Positions 47,801 through 58,780 of a DNA stretch of 64,000 bases are shown one piece after another. Made by a program: the position numbers and the translations under genes. Below the pieces are notes generated by a model that searched no databases, was not told the origin of the DNA, and was given only the letters and a program-made list of their open reading frames with translations. The first letter of the stretch is position 1, and the number at the start of each line of letters is the position of its first letter. Origin of the DNA: Symsagittifera roscoffensis (taxonomy: Eukaryota; Xenacoelomorpha; Acoela; Convolutidae); NCBI RefSeq assembly GCF_963678635.1, contig NC_087066.1, positions 33,237,301-33,301,300 of the forward strand, read 5' to 3'.

Positions 47801-48411
47801 TCAGAAACCACCCTCATTAATTAAAATACGTTCATTATACTCGTATAACTTCTTCTCCAAAACATTTCATTTTCAATCGTTAACAGATAGCTCAAATTCA
47901 ACCAATCACAATCACAAACATCACCCCATTCCGACACCACGTTCACTATCCGACAAACTGCTTACTTCAATTAGATCTGAAACTATAACTAAAAACGTTC
48001 AGGTCAAAAAAGCAATATCCCCATTTTTGACAAGTTAAAGAGTTATAATATAAATGTTACAACCCTCCAACATCACTGACTACAACAATCAACAATATTA
48101 TCGCAACTTACACCCCACAGTTAATCAAAAGAGAAATATAAAGTAGGCCTAAATACAAACTGTGTCACGTTCATATAGCCTTAAGTCGACATAAGTAACT
48201 TCAAAATCCCTACCATGCAAAAAATAAAAACAAAACTAATAAGCTAATTTCTTAACCTCCAGACTTTAATTCACCAAAAACTTACCATATCTAACCCACT
48301 TGTCAAAAAAAAACAAATAATCCGACCACACTCAATTTCCAACCCAAAAAAAATGAAAAAAAAAATTTTCAACAAAACAAATCATTTCTCAGTTGCTTCT
48401 CTCTAGACCAG
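47801..48411 (+). other. pol-env intergenic segment and acceptor of copy 2
   Basis: Same conserved blocks as 700-1313: 'acccacttgtcaaaaaaa' near 48296, 'aaataatccgaccacac' near 48313, and a pyrimidine tract with AG at 48410-48411. Confidence 0.5.
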
Positions 48412-48608
48412 CTCAATATTTTAAAATAATCATTTGCATAATTTTTACAATTTTGTATTTTTTTGTCATAGATATTTTAGAAATAGCACTTCTCCTTTTC
48501 AAATTTTTTTGCAGCCTTTTTGTAATTTTCTACTCCATCATAAAAGCCTACTGTAACTTCTCGAAAATTCTTGAGCACATCCTCAACGAAATTTCAACAA
48601 CTTATTAA
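48393..48608 (+). CDS. small hydrophobic ORF 1, intact form
   Basis: The frame is open from before the acceptor to a stop at 48606-48608. After the acceptor it encodes 66 residues, mostly I, L, F and Y, with a continuous hydrophobic run and EIALLLFKFFCSLFVIFYS, then a more polar end. No ATG follows the acceptor at the start, so translation would have to begin in an upstream exon or at a non-AUG codon. This is the best-preserved copy. Confidence 0.45.
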   Translation: MLLSRPAQYFKIIICIIFTILYFFVIDILEIALLLFKFFCSLFVIFYSIIKAYCNFSKILEHILNEISTTY

Positions 48609-48992
48609 ATGATACGACATTTATTCACTATGAAAAACATCTTTCTTTTTTATGAAACTTCTCTCATCTTTCTAGTTTCCCTAATTTTAACACCCAACTT
48701 GTATATGCATGAAAAGGCAATTATTAAATTTGCACTAGCATTAATCTTCTTATTATTTACATCGAAGAATACTATAAGCAACATGAGTTTAATTAATAAA
48801 AAAGTATCCAAAATATTCACAATTGCTACACAACAACCAACTCAACAATCCTCGTCAAACACTACATCCCAAGACCCCCAACAACAACAACATTCAGTCA
48901 AGCAAATCAATCCCAATCATCCACACGCATTTCATTTCAAGAAAATCCCTTTGCATTTGAAGAAAGACACGCATCCTTATCTGAACCTTTGA
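48609..48992 (+). CDS. small hydrophobic ORF 2 with polar extension (127 aa)
   Basis: It starts ATGATACGA directly at the stop of mini-ORF 1. Two hydrophobic segments (about residues 10-28 and 38-52) separated by a short polar linker match the 61-aa ORF of copy 1. Here the frame stays open into a Gln/Ser/Thr-rich region, suggesting that the copy 1 stop is early or that ORF 2 is the membrane leader of the longer env precursor. Confidence 0.45.
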   Translation: MIRHLFTMKNIFLFYETSLIFLVSLILTPNLYMHEKAIIKFALALIFLLFTSKNTISNMSLINKKVSKIFTIATQQPTQQSSSNTTSQDPQQQQHSVKQINPNHPHAFHFKKIPLHLKKDTHPYLNL

Positions 48993-49366
48993 TACCAGCA
49001 ATCCGCCACGCACACATAAGTGAACCACAATACGAACCAACGTATTACATCTACCCCTCACTCCAACAAGATCTTATTAGAACTACACATCCCAGCCGAA
49101 GCCAAAATCAATCATCTACAATACATTGACAAAATAACCATCCCCGAAGAAGTCGAAACTTTGCAACATCCAGAGTTCATCTTGATATACCCTCATCATC
49201 ACCTTCAACCCCTTTGGATCACTCTAGTAATACAATCCAAAGTACTTCCCCATCATTACGAACAATTTCTCAACAGAATACCCCAAGTGTTCCATCGGAC
49301 TATTTAGAATCAACACGAACTTCTGAACAAATTAGTGAAAATCCTTTTAGTCCCTTCAGGATTATT
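48993..49366 (+). pseudogene. env start of copy 2, truncated
   Basis: A Pro/Ser/Thr-rich sequence homologous to copy 1 at 1760-2090, with frame changes; it shares SEQISENPF. It ends where the dispersed repeat begins. No glycoprotein core is present. Confidence 0.6.
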
Positions 49367-49382
49367 AATAAACTCTTCAAAG

Positions 49383-49581
49383 TGCGCATAATTTATTCCC
49401 GAACATGGAAAATTTGGCAATTTTTGAACCCCAAGAGTTTTACAAAAAATGATCGGAGATTTTGGTTTGAACTCAGGAAGTTGATATTTTCAATCAGGTG
49501 TAAAAAATTTTGTTGAAAATTATTATTTCGGTTGGTGAAAATTAACTGAATAAAAAAACCACACCGAGCATAAACATTCCG
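49383..49581 (+). repeat. dispersed repeat, copy b
   Basis: It matches 12178-12381 in the same orientation and adjoins the truncation point of retroelement copy 2, so its insertion or an associated deletion may have removed the rest of env and the 3' LTR. Confidence 0.65.
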
Positions 49582-50209
49582 TTTTCTTCGAAAGTCGGAA
49601 CAATAAAAATTAATTTTGGAAATTTTTTCAAATTATGCGTGTAAGATAGTGGTTATAATGAAGGCACTTCGAACAAAAATTCCTGTAACAAAAAATTCGA
49701 ATGTTTTTTAATAAATTTTCTACTTAGAGTTGGTTAATGTTTTTTAAATAAATTTTCTACTTATAATTGATTAGCGATTCAAAATTATTTTGGAGACACC
49801 AAAAAACCAACTTTGACGAATAATGTCATATAGCTGCAGACGTGTTGTATTGTATGTGTTGCATAGGTATATATAGATAAAATTATAGTTATCTGTCAAA
49901 AAGTTATTCTAAAAAGTCTGTGGGATTTTCAGTTAACTCATCTAGCGAAACGAGTTGTTTAGCCTACGAGTTTCCGTTATTGTACTCTGTGACAAGCACA
50001 AACTTTTAGACCTTATTTTTAAAAGTTTTATGAAAAAACTTGCGAAAGAATAGTCCCTATCTTACAACTTTGTTATAAGAAAAAATCCTCATCATGTAAC
50101 AACCTTAGAGCTAAACTTTGTGAGAAATGGTAAGATTTTTAGAAGAATAGTTGTAAGATAGCGACTTTTGGTGATCTCGGGTGAGATTGGTGATGTTTGT
50201 ACTACATAG
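49582..50209. other. no feature recognised
   Basis: AT-rich, probably intron sequence upstream of the exon at 50210; a doubled 'ttttttaataaattttctacttaga' lies at 49704-49765. Confidence 0.4.
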
Positions 50210-50448
50210 GTAGACGTCTTCAACTTGCCCACCCAGAAAATCAGACAGAACGAGTCATGTTTGTACTATGGCCAGACAAACGAGACTCTGCTGCAGGCAT
50301 GTACGAGACTGAACAACAGCGCCATAGCCGACCAGTTGTTCTGCAACAGGACCACTAAGAAGTGCTACGTGTTCGTAAAGCCCCACCAGCTGGAGCTGAG
50401 CAATGCAGGCGGTGCAAATGGAGTGGGACGCGAGTACTATCACAGGTC
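50210..50448 (+). CDS. C-type lectin-like protein 2, exon (internal)
   Basis: Acceptor tacatag (phase 0) and donor GGTC|gtaagt (two bases left). The exon encodes VDVFNLPTQKIRQNESCLYYG, several cysteines in a stalk-like part and CYVFVKPHQLELSNAGG, which fits the beginning of a C-type lectin-like domain. It has three NxS/T sites (NES, NET, NRT), which agrees with an extracellular location. Upstream exons (membrane anchor or signal peptide) are not visible; they may have been lost or separated by retroelement copy 2. Confidence 0.65.
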
Positions 50449-51125
50449 GTAAGTACATGCCACACCACAACACACTCTCATCTCGCAATTGATCGCACCA
50501 TTTTAATTTGCTGAGACTCTAGTCAACTTTTGACTCCTGTATTTTAGTTTTATGTAAACCCAATTTGATAAAGTGCATATGAAGCTTTCAATTGTATTAA
50601 ATCACAAGCAACAACTGGTAGCATGTCAGTCGCATAGCAATTTGGTTTAATAAATGTGCAAGTAATAGGGAAAAAAAGCACAACAATTGCCAAACAGCCA
50701 TGCCCTAGAGCCCGGATCTCTCACTTTATATTTCGACAGTGTTTACCAAAAGTCGGTATATTTCGACCGCGTCTCGGCCAAAATTTGTTTCCCAAGCAAA
50801 GTTTGTTCCATCCGTGCTCGACCCAACAAATGTGCTCGACGGTGTTTAACCCAAGCAAGATATGCTTCGACCGTGCTTCACCAAATTCGGGTATTTTTCA
50901 ATTTTCAAACTTTTATGAGTAATCCAAATTTTAACGTTATATCCAAATCTATGATGCTTTTTTATCGGAATTAAAAGATTAAAGCTATTTGCATCTTAAT
51001 TGCTTTACAGAGATGAACCAATTTTGAGCTGTTATTTTCCCGCATCTAATAAAAGTGAAACGATATCAATTATGTGGCTTTTTGTGGTATAACTGTTGTA
51101 TAATCCTGGAACAAAAGAGTGTAAG

Positions 51126-51833
51126 CCCGCATCCAATTTCAAACGCTAATAATCTACTATAATCTAATTGTCGTCTCAGTCTTATTAAAATAGAGAATTT
51201 ATAATCCCTCTTTTTGAAATCAAAAATAATCAATTCTAATTGATTATAATCGATTATTTTATCCGAATTTCTAATTTAATTGTTTTGCAGAAAAAAATCG
51301 ATTAAAATTGATTATAATCGTTTAAAATCCCTTTTGGTTGCCATTTTGTCTTGGACCTTGTGTTTTTTGCTTTTCGTAGTCGGTGGTTGATGTTAAAAAT
51401 GGGAAAATGGTTTTAACATGATTTCTTTGGAAGAGTTATATTTCTCCTACCGCGAGAGTTTTTCAACTAATTTTAAAGGGATCTCTATGAAACTTTTGTT
51501 TCGTGGTAAAACTTTGTGTTCAGCTAAACCAACGTGTGACAAGACATCTAATTTTTAGAGATTTTTGACAGAAAAAAAAAGATTATAACATTTTATTACA
51601 GATTATAAGAGATTATAAGTGGTTAAAAGAGGTTCTAAGAGATCTTCGGAAAAAAATTAAAATCAATCATAATTGATTATAGTTTATTATTATTTCACAA
51701 AAAATGTTATCATTATAATGGATTAAATAGTTCAAACATCTAAATTTAGGGCTTAAAATTAATTTTAATTTTGATGAAAGTACAATTATAATTGTAAAAT
51801 AATCGATTATTTTCCCATTTCAACGAGTGCGGG
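51126..51833. mobile_element. TIR element with ATAATCGATTA repeats (family 1, copy b)
   Basis: It starts CCCGCATCC and ends GAGTGCGGG. Between are diverged ATAATCGATTATAATC units near both ends (51180-51350 and 51650-51810), as in the element at 10608-11440. Confidence 0.5.
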
Positions 51834-51965
51834 TGACGTACTCCATTTTTAAACCTAATCTCTTTCGAATTGCAAAACGATACTGTTAAACTCCAGCCCC
51901 CAACGTTTAAAACGAACAAAATTCAGAAATTGAGTAACAAAAACGGCAACAATAATCAAAGTTGC

Positions 51966-53409
51966 GCCATTACGAGGCTAAACTGTGCACTGGATAAGAT
52001 CACAATTTTGTGTCTGTATACTCCTGGATTACAGATAAAAGTCTTAAAATATGTTCCAAAAAGTCAGTGGATTCCACAAACAAAATTTCAGTGGATTCCG
52101 CATACATATATCTGTAACGTAAACTTCGTCGGCATATTTGTTTTGTTGCGGATTCCGCAACAAGCAAATATAGCTATTTGTTCGGGATTCCGCAACTGTA
52201 AGTGGATTCCGCAAAATGTAAGTAGATTCTGATTTTTGTTCAATACTGAACTTGCATATGAACAATTAAAAGCTGAGCTGGAATTCTTATCTCTAGCAAT
52301 GCGGAATTTAAAAGCAAAGACTTAATCATTGTCAGCAGAATCCACGAACAAGTCTTAAAACATTGGTTACATAGATCGGTGCATTTCAATATTTGAAGTC
52401 ATTGAGTTGAGATTGTATAGAACACACAGCATATTGACAAATTAGTTCAGTATTTGGGATTGCGTCAATCCCAAATACTGATTTTGGAAGATAACGCCGA
52501 ATAAATGCAGTAATTGTAGTCATTGGATTGAGAGTGTATGGAAACACAACAAAGAGCATATCGTCAAATAAAGTCAGTATTTGAGATTCCATCGATACCA
52601 AATACTGGTCAGTATTTGGTATTGATGAAATCCGAAACACTGGAATAATGTGGAAGATCCATTATTTGGAGTCATAAGGTTGAGAGTGATTAGAAATCAA
52701 ACGCATAACAGATCGCCGAATTAGTTCAGTATTTGGTATTCCATCGATCTCAAATACTGGTCAGTATTTGGGATTGATGAAATCCCAAAAACTGGAATAA
52801 TGTGGAATATCCATTATTTGGAGTCATTAGGTTGAGAGCGATTAGAAACCCAACGCCAAGCAAATCGTCGAATTAGTTCAATACTTGGGATTTCATCAAT
52901 CCCAAATACTGGTCAGTAATTGGGATTCCATAAATCCCAAACACTGATCTAATCTAGTAAATTTCTATTCTAGTAAGCTTTTATTCTAGTGAAATCGAAT
53001 CATGTTTTTGAAAGATATAATGCGGATTCCATTTACAATTTGCGGAATTCACTTACAATTTGCGGATCTACTTACAGTTCCTTATTCCGACAAAATGCGG
53101 ATTCCATTTACAATTTGCGGATTTCACTTACAATTTGCGGATCTACTTACAGTTCCTTATTCCGCAACAGCTCAATTTAACGAAACAAATGTTTTATCGT
53201 TTGTTTGCCGATTCCATAAAATGTTCTGGATTCCGCAAATACAGTTGCGAATTCCGCAAATTCGCCTATTTTTCGAGCAATTTTGAGCAGTAAAATGAAT
53301 TAGGTATTCGTTTGTGGAATCCAAAACAGCTAAGAAGATCAAAGAAAAAGAGTAGTTTTGCGGATTCCTCTTACAATGCAGAAAAAGCACAGTTTGGGCT
53401 CGTAATGGC
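51966..53409. mobile_element. TIR element, GGATTCCGCA family (family 2, copy c)
   Basis: GCCATTACGAGGCTAAACTGTGC at the left and GCACAGTTTGGGCTCGTAATGGC at the right form a near-perfect 23-bp inverted repeat. The flanks carry GGATTCCGCA and ATTTGCGGATTC modules, including a doubled 58-bp unit at about 53030-53165. A separate tandem array occupies the middle. Confidence 0.75.
52390..52960. repeat. 145-bp tandem array of palindromic modules
   Basis: About four units sharing 'agtcattRRgttgagagt', 'aattagttcagtatttg' and one or two palindromes of the form CAGTATTTGGGATTG..CAATCCCAAATACTG. The first (52451-52483) has perfect 15-bp arms. The others differ in sequence but largely keep the pairing. 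Confidence 0.7.
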
Positions 53410-54485
53410 AGAAAAAAAATAAAATTGAAAAAAAGTAATGAATTTTAGCATGAAACGTAGAAAGCAGTTTATGTGCGTGAATTTTTGCATCTCAATAAAG
53501 TGGGAAAATTGGGAGATAATGGAGTTACCTTGTCCTTTTTTTAAAAATGAAAAAAAAAAATTTTTTTATTTGATGGGTAATTTATTTTATTTGCCTTTTT
53601 TTTTGAATATCTTTATAATCGAGTTTTAATTGATTATAATCAATTATTATTCAATTTCATGGGCACTGATAATAAAACTCAAATTAAATCATCTTTTATC
53701 TTATCCATGTAACATCTTTTGGAAGACTGGTTTGCAATTTGAGTCGAAAATGTTTAAAAATTATGTTGATATTTGAAAGATTTTCTTACAATTGATTACC
53801 GCGGGACAGTCGATACTTTTTGACCGTGCTCGATATCTGTTTTGAATTTTTGCTCGACCCAAATCCCTTTCTCGACTATTCTTTTTTGGTCGAGCACTAA
53901 CATGTGCTCGATTTTGAAAGTCGAAACATAAAGTGAGCACCTCGACCCGGTAGGGTGTCGGATTCGACTTCGACTGATATGTTTCGCGGAGATGCTAAGC
54001 AAGTTATCCTGATCTTAAGTTGCCTAGCGTCGAAATGACGATTTACTCACTACCACGATTTTTTTCTTTTTTCCCATTTTTAGCTCTGTGTACCAAGAAC
54101 AACAAAACAACCAAAAATTGATAAAGATTTCATGGACGAAGATAACTTTAGTTTGAAAAGGCGTTTTTTGTAATAATTGCTAGCGGAATAAAAAAAATAG
54201 CTTTAGATTTTCTTTTCTCAAATTAGTAAATTTTGTCAAAAAGTGTAGTGCAAATCAGGGGCGGACCTAAGATTTTCTCCAGTAAAAGCAGATTTTCAAA
54301 AAGTTGCACAATTTCAAAAAATTTCCCAGCGCTTCCTGATAACTATCAAGACCCTATCTTGACACAGTTTTCTGCACGGCAGGCAAATTTTTGAAAAAAA
54401 ACGTGCCGAAAAGGGATGTGATAAAGCGTCCGCCTCCGTGTGCTCTTCATGTATTTGTTGTCATGTTTGTTTTGGGCTTGTTCAG

Positions 54486-54645
54486 CAGCCACTATGGGAC
54501 AAAAGACTGGCTGGAGAACAGACATATGTGCCAGAAAGAGTTGGGCATGGATGACCTGGTGGCATTCAACGATATATATGAGCAGGAGTTCGTCATCAAC
54601 AACGTCCGCAACTGCTCGAGGATCTCACATATGGATTATCTACAG
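54486..54645 (+). CDS. C-type lectin-like protein 2, exon (domain N-half)
   Basis: Acceptor cttgttcag takes the two bases left at 50448 to make TCC; the donor after CTACAG is phase 0. SHYGTKDWLENRHMCQKELG and DLVAFNDIYEQEFVINNV follow the C-type lectin pattern (W..A...C...Lg.dLv.f...e...fv). The open frame extends upstream into non-domain sequence, but phase and domain content support the splice. Confidence 0.7.
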
Positions 54646-54942
54646 GTGGGCGCTAAGAGTGATACCTAAGTGCAACTACTCTACTAAGCGATACGACACC
54701 TATGTCCAAACACGCGGCAGGTGCATTTAGGCAAACATGGTACATGAATTTCACTAACTGTCGGTTCATCATTTGTTAATCAAACTCCAAACTTACTTTA
54801 ATATTTTAATCACAGCAGACTTTACCAATGACAGGTAAAAAGATGCACCACAATTACCAGTTTTATACTTTTTGGTCAACAGTTTGAGACAATTTAGATT
54901 TATTACTTTGGTTGAGTGGAGAGTGAGTTCAGCTTGATTCAG

Positions 54943-55146
54943 GTGGGAGCCAGCAGGTATGCGATTGGTAACTTAAACCACTGGCTGTGGGTGGGGGAGG
55001 GCAACGAGGAGGGACTGGACGAGACACAGTTCGAGTGGGTGGAGGGAATGGCTGGCGTGGAGGAGGAGGGAAAGGGCTTATCCGGCGGAGGGAGGTGTCT
55101 GGCCGCTGAGGTGGGTGAACAGTTTTCCGTCTGTTCGACCAATTAG
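54943..55146 (+). CDS. C-type lectin-like protein 2, terminal exon
   Basis: Acceptor ttgattcag, phase 0, matching the previous donor. LNHWLWVGEGNEEG and FEWVEG correspond to the W.G......+.F.W core, GGRCLAAEV holds the third cysteine and FSVCSTN the last, ending in TAG at 55144-55146. No EPN/QPD or WND motif is present. The domain is compact and glycine/glutamate-rich. Together the three exons give 603 bp, in frame throughout. Confidence 0.7.
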   Translation: MGASRYAIGNLNHWLWVGEGNEEGLDETQFEWVEGMAGVEEEGKGLSGGGRCLAAEVGEQFSVCSTN

Positions 55147-55936
55147 CCGATCAAAACTCAACTCCAATACCTCGATCACATGAATAACCGACAACAGATT
55201 ACTGTTTTATCATTTAAGCCAATTCAGAGCAGCATAGAAAAATGTGGTGGTAGGTCAGTAAAACCGAAAATGGGCGGACCAGATCAGTAAACAGAAAGTT
55301 CTTGATTCAACTACGTAATCACATTAGCTAAAAACTGACATTTTTATAAATTGACAATTTTTTTGTCAAGACATAAATTGAATAAAAAATAGAATAAAAT
55401 AACTCTTCCCATGCGCAACGTAATTTTGAAATTATTGTTATAGCTGAGGAAACATTTATTCCAAAAACCTTTAATTCCGCAATTGATGTAATTATTACGT
55501 GAATCGGTTTTCTGGATCTGGTAATTTTTTGACTCATAGGCTCACTATACACATCCCGAAAAATGTGATAATTACGAGCTGCTTCATCAATGACGCGTTC
55601 GAAAACGACTGGGGTGCGAATTTTGGCTCTTAGCAGTCTTTGCAAACTCTGTCATCTTCCGAGCTCTTCGGAAGCCTTCAGAGGCATTATTTTTCAAAAT
55701 GCCTAGTAGAATCAAACAAAAACTCTTGAAACTAACAAGAATGACATCAGGTCGATTGGAGGGGGTGTAAAGTTCCTGAGGGTAGCGCCCCATCCCTTTT
55801 TGAAAAACATATTTCTTGATATCAAATAAACAGTTTCAGTTCGGGTTTTTTATTGACAAACAGTTCTCGTTTTCACCTTTATTTTGTGTTTCGCCTCGAA
55901 TTTAAGGCGAAAATTACGGGGCTCTTCCTGTTTTAG
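55147..55936. other. no feature recognised
   Basis: Intergenic; a minus-strand ORF at 55328-55645 has no recognisable domain. Confidence 0.4.
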
Positions 55937-56031
55937 ATGGACAAGTCCCGCTTGGATGAGTACATAGAATATGTATTCTTCCCCGGGAAAGACTTGCCAG
56001 ATGACTCATCGCCAAGCCCCCTCAACAAACG
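55937..56031 (+). CDS. single exon of a further host gene
   Basis: A strong acceptor (cttcctgttttag) is followed by ATG GAC AAG and an open frame MDKSRLDEYIEYVFFPGKDL... to a donor after AAACG (gtaccg). Acidic and proline/serine-rich, it would suit the cytoplasmic start of another type II membrane protein or an internal exon. Its following intron is entered by retroelement copy 3 about 115 bp downstream. Confidence 0.4.
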
Positions 56032-56147
56032 GTACCGTCTCCTTTAACTCCCTCTCCCATACATTTCTTTTTCTATCACTCAACTTATACCTTCGACTGG
56101 TGATTGAATTAACACTTAATGTGTTTTGGAAACTTTTTATCTTTTTT

Positions 56148-56543
56148 TGCCAGCTAAACTCCATTGATCTTGGGACTAGTTCGAAACAAGTATTTAATAT
56201 ATACAATTGTATTCTTGATAACTATCATTGAAAAGAACTAACCAATCAAGAAGCATGACTAAAACGTACGATATTTTTTAATGCTGAAACTAATTTTTAT
56301 ACTTTCCGCCAGAGAAGAATAAACTTAACTTGACAAATAGTTGCTCATCCTCGCTTCTAACCTCGCAAGAACACCGGTATATACTAGATCTACTGAGACT
56401 AGTAAATATAAGAGTAAGACTAGGTTCGGTATTGGACTAAGAAGTTGCACGAATCTATCCGGGCGAAAAGAAGACAGCGTGACGAACAGACGTGTACTTC
56501 ATCCGAAATTACTCTATGAGAAAGTCATACCGGACTTAACGCC
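56148..56543 (+). repeat. 5' LTR of copy 3, diverged
   Basis: It keeps 'accggtatatactagatctactgagactagtaaatataagagtaagacta', 'gcacgaatctatccgggcgaaa' and 'gaaattactctatgag'. The right arm of the LTR hairpin is degraded (left arm atgctgaaactaa at about 56282). Boundaries are approximate. Confidence 0.65.
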
Positions 56544-56637
56544 TGCGACCAATTAAGTCTCGAACAGACCTCTACTAATTTAGATTTAGCAAAACAAAAA
56601 ATAGAAAAAACAAATTAGATTCGAAACGATCAACAAA

Positions 56638-56892
56638 GTGATAAACCAACTCGAAAACCAAATTGGCTTACATTCAGGTCTCAATAAGTCTAATCAAATC
56701 AAGACAAAAATAAGGCTAAATCCAGGTCACAGCCAGGACGACAGATTGAACCTCTACATCATGAAACGAAGAAGCGGACTACAAAGTTTTTTTCTCTACA
56801 AAACTATTTATACAGTGAGTTTTCACTCGTTAATGCAAATTGCCTCAATTGGACCTGTAAAATTTTTAAAAAAGCCGTATATTTCACTATAA
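56638..56892 (+). CDS. leader ORF of copy 3
   Basis: Homologue of 39822-40046; the initiator is GTG here, so the ATG is lost. It holds GLHSGLNKS, NPG and LYIMKRRS, followed by YTV. The donor-like ACA|gtgagt at 56812-56820 is better than in copy 2. Past the donor the frame remains open to 56892 without similarity to copy 2. Confidence 0.4.
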   Translation: MINQLENQIGLHSGLNKSNQIKTKIRLNPGHSQDDRLNLYIMKRRSGLQSFFLYKTIYTVSFHSLMQIASIGPVKFLKKPYISL

Positions 56893-57990
56893 TACTTAAT
56901 TATTTCATTTTAGGAATACCTATTCGACCAAAAAAGTTTGTATCTACCTCAAAACTCCGAAATCTGCAATAATTTGGTAAAAACATTGAAAATTTTATGT
57001 TCATTGAACAAATAGATAATAAAAAAATCGTTAGTTAAAAGCATTTATGATTAGTTTTATAAAATTATAAACTTCTTTGCTTCTCGAGGACTTTTTTGTT
57101 ATTGATCTTCTTCATCTAAAGCATCCAACCTTAAACTTTCTTGGATATTTAACTGTTTTAAATCATTAAATTTTCAATTAAATGTTATCAAGGACTGTGT
57201 TTGCTTAAAAAAAACCTTAACTTTAAAAACCAAAAATCAGATCATCAAGGATATCCTTGGATCTTAGGAATTATTTTCGAATATAGATCTTAAACTTTTA
57301 TTCATAACTGTTTTTTCGTTTTGACCCAAAAACTAGATCATCAAGACTTTCTTTGGATCTCTTAAAGCTAGTGTCCAACGACCTCAAACGACATTTCGTT
57401 TTTCACTTTTTTTACACGACCCAAGTTTAATTGATTTTTTTTTCCAAATACGAGCCATTTCGATTACGCTAAACAGTGAAGAACTTCGGTTACTCATCCT
57501 TCACATGAGCCCCTCCTCTATGTTGACGCAGACTTAAACCCATCAAGAAATTAGTGAAAACTAAAATAGCATCTACTTGTGTTCTTATTATATCTGAAAC
57601 TTGTGGATTGATTTACTATTCTCCATCCCTCATAATTAATTCGGATTAAGTTTTCTTAGATGTAAAGAACGTCAAATTTGTTTGAGAGCAGTACAAAATG
57701 TTTCTATCGAATGATATACTCTCTCCATAACCCGCCTTGTCGCGAAAAACCTTAGCGACCTATTACACGACAAAAACAAAGCAGTTTACAGTCAACGATG
57801 TTTTTCCGAATCCGAAAATACAACAGTATCATAAAAGAAATGTAAACGTAGAACAAAAAACACTTATACTCGAAAACCAGTAAGATTACATCACTGGAAT
57901 ACACTGATAAGACACAGTGAAAGTTACACATTAACCGTAATACCACACGAAACATGGTTCAATATGGGAAAAACTTTGATGATGACTCTA
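56893..57990 (+). other. leader / intron-like segment of copy 3
   Basis: T-rich with 'agatcatcaagg..ccttggatc' modules as in copy 2; no ORF. Confidence 0.4.
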
Positions 57991-58780
57991 TCCTCCATTT
58001 GTCATCGACCGAACAAATGACCCCTTAAAAGGACAAGTCCAATTTTGCAACAACTTAATAGTAAATTTGCTTCGAAAAAGAATTAGTCTATGCAAACAAG
58101 AGTTTCCAGAAGTAAAAACAAGAAGACAAGTACTAGATCACTACCTACCCGGTAAAAACAATATAACCTCACACTCTGTTATCTTCACTATTGAAATTTT
58201 ACCACTAAACCCAAACAGTCATTTTGCCATCCCCCCATAATACAGACAGCTGATATAAAATTAGAAATTTCAAAAAATTTACATATAAAATTAAAAATAT
58301 CTAACCTCAAAGCTCACAAAAAGCATACTCACTCATCACAAATGATGTTTTCTCCATCATTTACAATTATATTTTAATACTAATTACCAAAAAAAAACAT
58401 TTTATGTATGTCCCCTACGAACATCTCGGCACTCAATAGTGAGAAAAGAAACTGATCTCTTTTCACAATTTTTAGACTCAACTCGTGAAATACTCACTGA
58501 CCTAGAAATTTCAAAAATTATTCATTACTTGAAGGTATTCATTATGGTTCATTATTTGAAATTAATTGCACAAGCAAGAAAAAACTTTCGACTGCAAAGT
58601 GACGATGAAACACTTCTAGCAGATGAAACAGATTTTATGTTAAACCCAGAATGAACGATTTTTTTAAATATACCATATGAGTGAAGCAATTGCAACGATT
58701 TCAGAAGATAAAGATCACTTACAAGTAACAACCTTAACAACAGACACCACAACTTTCAACCTCAACACGATGTTTCAAAC
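57991..58780 (+). pseudogene. gag 5' part of copy 3 (broken)
   Basis: ORF 58439-58654 ends ADETDFMLNPE followed by TGA where copy 2 has CDPEWS, so a Trp codon became a stop. QARKNFRLQSDDETLL matches SRKSFRPQSSDNETV in copy 2. Coding is cut at about 58781 by the inserted segment. Confidence 0.55.

Larger units (their letters stand above)
39334..49366 (+). mobile_element. LTR retrotransposon copy 2 (Ty3/Gypsy-type), decayed, 3' truncated
   Basis: The order is 5' LTR, leader ORF, untranslated region, gag, protease, RT, RNase H region, integrase and the beginning of env. It is full of stops and frameshifts and lacks a 3' LTR. At about 49366, inside the Pro/Ser/Thr-rich env start, homology to copy 1 ends and an unrelated dispersed repeat follows. 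It lies between the two C-type lectin-like genes. Confidence 0.85.
50703..53955. mobile_element. outer TIR element with GCTCGACC repeats (family 4)
   Basis: The left end, CCCTAGAGCCCGGATCTCTCACTTTATATTTCGAC, is the inverted copy (with about eight mismatches) of the right end, GTCGAAACATAAAGTGAGCACCTCGACCCGGTAGGG. Next to both ends are CTCGACC / GGTCGAG repeats (50750-50880 and 53820-53920). The 3.2-kb span is explained by later insertions inside it. Confidence 0.55.
50449..54485 (+). other. 4-kb intron of lectin-like gene 2 filled with nested TIR elements
   Basis: It lies between two phase-compatible exons. It contains an outer foldback (50703-53955) around a family 1 element (51126-51833), a family 2 element (51966-53409) and a palindromic tandem array (52390-52960). 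A hAT-like start (caggggcggacc) lies near 54257. Confidence 0.65.
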
